Assembly: GCA_035461905.1 (NCBI GenBank)
Contig: DATHUV010000029.1
Coordinates: 1-16,846 of the forward strand
Source: SZUA-442 sp035461905
Lineage (GTDB): Bacteria; Actinomycetota; Acidimicrobiia; Spongiisociales; UBA5794
DNA length: 16,846 nucleotides
Reading direction: 5' to 3'
Made by a program: the position numbers and the translations under genes. This document shows, one piece after another, positions 14,486 to 16,846 of the stretch. The notes under the pieces were generated by a model that was not told where the DNA came from, searched no databases, and worked only from the letters and a program-made list of their open reading frames with translations. How positions within the stretch are numbered: the stretch's first letter is position 1; each line of letters begins with the position of its first letter.

Positions 14486-16627
14486 TCAGTTGCCCCAGTA
14501 TCCCGCAACGGGGTTCATGTAGCCGGCACCGAACTCGAAGACCACATTCGCCGAACTCTGGGTGAACGTGTCGCGGAGGTACCACATCGCCGTCGACGGT
14601 CGGAACACGCCAACGGTGTCCACACCGTTGGCGTCCCAGTCCCCGACCACGATCTTGTCGCCGGATGCCGCCCCCTCGTAGGTGAACACGATGTCCGGGG
14701 TGGGGTTGGCGAGGTCGTTCACGAGGTAGACGACCTTCGTCGATGGTCGGAAGACCCCGATGGTGTCCTTGCCGTCCCCGTCCCAGTCACCTGCTATGGG
14801 CACGTCACCCACATCGCCGAACGGGATCACGATGTCGGCGATCCCCTGTGTGTTCGAATTCCTCAGATAGAACGCGTTGTCGGATCGGCGGTAGATGCCG
14901 ACCGTGTCCGTGCCGTCACCATTCCAGTCACCGGCCACGGGCAGGTCTCCGGGATCGCCGTAGTAGATCTCGATGTCGGCGACCCCCTGTGTGTTGGAGT
15001 TGCGCAGGAAGAGGTATCCGGTGCTCTCGCGGTACAGACCGACGGTCTGTGTGCCGTTCCCGTTCCAGTCGCCGATGAACGGGATGTCCTTGGGGTTCCC
15101 GAAGTAGAACGACGTCACTGCGCCGGTTGGGCCACGGAGCGTCCAGACGCCCGTCGTCGGATCCTGGACCGCAGCGGTGTCAGCGCCGTTCGGGATCGCC
15201 ACAGTGAGGCCGTCCACATCGATATCGAAGTACCAGCTGTACAGGTTGAACCTCGATGCGACGGTTCCTACGGCGACGTCCTTCGTAACGAGCTGATTCG
15301 CGGGAGTCACGGCTTGGAAGCGGATGGTCTTTGCGCTCCCGGAAGTGTTGCGGGCGATGACAGTCGCTCCGGTCAACATGTACCCGGTCGTGGCTCCCCA
15401 GATCTTGTCAACGACTGTGTCCGCCGTGAACTTCGAGGTCCACGATCGGAAGGGGTTGGGCGACACGAGGGACCACGGGTCGTCGACTGAGGTGAGGTAG
15501 GGGAGGTTGCCGCCCCACTTCTCCTTCACCCACTCGGACGCTCCACCGTTCGACGACGAGTAGTACGCACGGACGATGCCCGGGCCATCCGGGGCACCGG
15601 GATGCGCCACGACCTTCCCGTTCGTGTCCGTGGCGGCCTTGTCCCAGCGCTGGAACTCGGGCCATCCTCCCACCCAGCCCGCATACACCTGATAGGAGGC
15701 GTCATTTCGAACGTCGCAGAAGCACCCCATGGTTCGATGGTTCGTGCTGGCCGCGAATGACACGGCATACGATCGTGCGGCGATCGCCTGGGTCCGAAGG
15801 GCTGCAGCAGCGTTGATTCCCCACGAATAGGGGACCTCGGCGATGCCCCGGGTGTACTCGTCGGGTGTCGTCGTCACGACGAGGTCGAATCCGGGATAGG
15901 TGGGACACGCCTGGCATCCCGAGCCACCGATCTTGTCGTAGTAGGTGGTCGACCCCACGGTCCGCTGGCTGCTGCCGTTGTCCACGAGCTGGAAGCTGGT
16001 TCCGTAGCCGTACGTGCATTGGGTGGGCCGTCGGCAGTTCGTGGCTCGAACCAGGTTGGTTGGCTCTGCACCGCCCGTCGTGAGCTCGACCGTCAGATCA
16101 CACGAGCCCACTTCCCACTCGGTCGTGGTACCTGCGATCACGAGTGTCATGGTGCAGCCATGCGGATTCCCCGCAAGGGGAGTGGTGTCGATCACCGTGA
16201 CGGTGTCACCGGTGTTGAGGGTTGCCGTCTGTGGGGACGGCTCTCCGAATCCCCTCGTCACGAGCATCCCGGTTCTCGGTGTCGCAGGTCCGTTGAACAC
16301 TGTCAACGTCGTCGAGACGATGTCGGATGCGACGTTGGTGACGATCTCGTTGATCGCGGGAATGCCACCCTCGCCGAGTGTCCCGATCGTCGCCCCCGTG
16401 TAGTAGTCCGTCAGGATCTGCTCGTGGGACTGGCCGGCGAGAGCACGTGCGTAGGCGCCGTACTGGCTCATGCCGACGCCGTGGCCCCATCCAGATCCCT
16501 CGAAGGTGATCGAGGGTTCGGGGGCTGCTGCTGTGGCGGGCGCCTGCGTGGGGACCATGACGAGCATGAGGCTGCCTGCCATGACACCCGCGGCGAAGCG
16601 CACGCGTCGGTTCGTGGTGAAACTCAT
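14486..16627 (-). CDS. Secreted SpoIID/LytB-like protein with C-terminal five-blade module
   Basis: This is a 713-residue protein with signal peptide 1-34. SpoIID-type proteins act on peptidoglycan; in Bacillus SpoIID is a lytic transglycosylase on stripped glycan strands. The signature GSGWGHGVGMSQYGAYA (44-60) is at the N-terminus, as in many actinobacterial versions. The central domain has YTRGIAEVPYSWG (258-270), with E264 in the catalytic-Glu position, and RTQAIAARSYAV (278-289). The segment AYYSSSNGGASEWVKEKWGG (354-373) is also typical of the family. Several cysteines (158, 176, 198, 204, 238, 241, 302, 304) suggest disulfides. The repeat module occupies about 485-713 and is the most divergent of the five. 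No ribosome-binding site stands before ATG 16627. It is followed after 32 bases by a glycosyltransferase gene. Nothing else in the window suggests sporulation, so a vegetative wall-remodelling role is inferred. Confidence 0.92.
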   Translation of the reverse strand: MSFTTNRRVRFAAGVMAGSLMLVMVPTQAPATAAAPEPSITFEGSGWGHGVGMSQYGAYARALAGQSHEQILTDYYTGATIGTLGEGGIPAINEIVTNVASDIVSTTLTVFNGPATPRTGMLVTRGFGEPSPQTATLNTGDTVTVIDTTPLAGNPHGCTMTLVIAGTTTEWEVGSCDLTVELTTGGAEPTNLVRATNCRRPTQCTYGYGTSFQLVDNGSSQRTVGSTTYYDKIGGSGCQACPTYPGFDLVVTTTPDEYTRGIAEVPYSWGINAAAALRTQAIAARSYAVSFAASTNHRTMGCFCDVRNDASYQVYAGWVGGWPEFQRWDKAATDTNGKVVAHPGAPDGPGIVRAYYSSSNGGASEWVKEKWGGNLPYLTSVDDPWSLVSPNPFRSWTSKFTADTVVDKIWGATTGYMLTGATVIARNTSGSAKTIRFQAVTPANQLVTKDVAVGTVASRFNLYSWYFDIDVDGLTVAIPNGADTAAVQDPTTGVWTLRGPTGAVTSFYFGNPKDIPFIGDWNGNGTQTVGLYRESTGYLFLRNSNTQGVADIEIYYGDPGDLPVAGDWNGDGTDTVGIYRRSDNAFYLRNSNTQGIADIVIPFGDVGDVPIAGDWDGDGKDTIGVFRPSTKVVYLVNDLANPTPDIVFTYEGAASGDKIVVGDWDANGVDTVGVFRPSTAMWYLRDTFTQSSANVVFEFGAGYMNPVAGYWGN
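14489..15175 (-). repeat. Repeat module copy 5, in the SpoIID-like protein
   Basis: An opening strand GVWTLRG (493-499) is followed by repeats near residues 507, 554, 602 and 649 and a closing piece FEFGAGYMNPVAGYWGN (697-713). Loops: DWNGNG, DWNGDG, DWDGDG and DWDANG. The second repeat lacks the INELG...GLGAA insertion of the other copies, so this is a separate subfamily. Confidence 0.82.
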
Positions 16628-16639
16628 GTTGTCAAGTGC

Positions 16640-16645
16640 AATCTA
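16640..16645 (-). promoter_or_regulatory. Possible -10 element (TAGATT) for the SpoIID-like gene
   Basis: On the minus strand TAGATT stands 12 bases before ATG 16627. A TTGGTT 15 bases further upstream is a poor -35 candidate. The short leader would leave no room for a normal ribosome-binding site. Confidence 0.3.
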
Positions 16646-16723
16646 TTGGTCCTGTCCGGCAACCAACACCATTCCACCTGTATCGGCGCGATCGGGGTGC
16701 AACCGAAGTCTTCCTCGTTCGGA

Positions 16724-16729
16724 TAACCT
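16724..16729 (+). promoter_or_regulatory. Possible -10 element (TAACCT), leaderless spacing, for the last gene
   Basis: TAACCT is followed by 6 bases and GTG 16736. This divergent gap (16628-16735) holds no other recognisable feature. Confidence 0.3.
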
Positions 16730-16735
16730 CCGGGC

Positions 16736-16846
16736 GTGCATGGCGGCAGCGAAACAATGAATTCCTCGGGTTCGAGCACCCGCGCACGGCTGATCCAGGT
16801 GGCGGTGGTGGGTTTCTCCCTTCTCGTCGCAACCCTGGTGATCATC
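16736..16846 (+). CDS. N-terminus of an unidentified membrane or secreted protein (3' truncated)
   Basis: The frame stays open to the right edge. From GTG 16736 it gives 37 residues; from the in-frame ATG 16757 it gives 30. After a polar, basic start (STRARL) there is a hydrophobic run, IQVAVVGFSLLVATLVII, consistent with a signal anchor or first TM helix. GTG 16736 fits the leaderless spacing from TAACCT; ATG 16757 has no clear ribosome-binding site either. Too little remains to name a family. It is divergent from the SpoIID-like gene. Confidence 0.5.
   Translation, partial: MHGGSETMNSSGSSTRARLIQVAVVGFSLLVATLVII

Noticed and set aside
119..15175. Modules as evidence of a transposon or phage tail protein
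   Set aside because: No transposase, terminal inverted repeats or phage genes are present; the module is coding, domain-like and in frame in each gene.
14441..15490. 349-codon plus-strand open frame
   Set aside because: It is antisense to the SpoIID-like repeat module; its internal repetition is only the mirror of the propeller repeats.

Overview
This window is high-GC, densely coded DNA. It reads as a surface-polysaccharide and cell-wall locus of a Gram-positive-type actinobacterium. The signs are a fused Wzz/BY-kinase-like protein, a secreted M23 peptidase, a YkuD L,D-transpeptidase, an actinobacterial-style SpoIID/LytB protein, frequent GTG/TTG starts and C/G-ending codons. An Acidimicrobiia-like host is my inference and is not proven here. 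I see no tRNA, rRNA, CRISPR array, transposase or phage gene, and no gene-free stretch longer than about 130 bases.

Layout. 1-823: the 3' end of a secreted PKD-domain protein ending in a repeat module. 926-6714: a plus-strand polysaccharide block made of a Wzz-type chain-length/BY-kinase protein, a membrane protein with a Thr/Pro-rich stalk, GDP-mannose 4,6-dehydratase (gmd) and a large two-domain glycosyltransferase. 6733-7722 (minus): an ExoA-like membrane glycosyltransferase, divergent from the next block. 7796-12338 (plus): three secreted proteins in a row, namely a GH26-like protein, an M23 peptidase and a YkuD L,D-transpeptidase, all carrying the same module. 12385-13496 (plus): a dolichol-phosphate-mannose-synthase-like GT2 overlapping a DUF2304 membrane protein. 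13416-16627 (minus): a SpoIID/LytB-like protein, again with the module, followed by a GT2. 16736-end (plus): the start of a membrane protein, divergent from the SpoIID gene.

The outstanding feature is a module of about 220-235 residues. It has four complete repeats of roughly 37-48 residues around FGDPGDxPxxGDWNGDGxDTxGLYR, flanked by a W-x-L strand at the front and a half repeat at the end. That layout suggests a five-bladed, calcium-binding beta-propeller closed by a split blade. It is attached to five unrelated secreted domains: PKD, GH26-like, M23, YkuD and SpoIID. Matching blades are more alike between proteins than neighbouring blades within one protein, so the whole module has been shuffled or copied as a unit. 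I infer that it is a shared targeting or glycan-binding device that brings wall-cutting, wall-crosslinking and glycan-active domains to one surface site, possibly the polymer made by the neighbouring glycosyltransferase genes.

Other notable points: the GH26-like protein has Gln at the expected nucleophile position; its propeller has codon usage unlike its own catalytic domain; the transpeptidase carries the module at the N-terminus with decayed last blades; and several genes have a TAnnnT hexamer placed for leaderless transcription.
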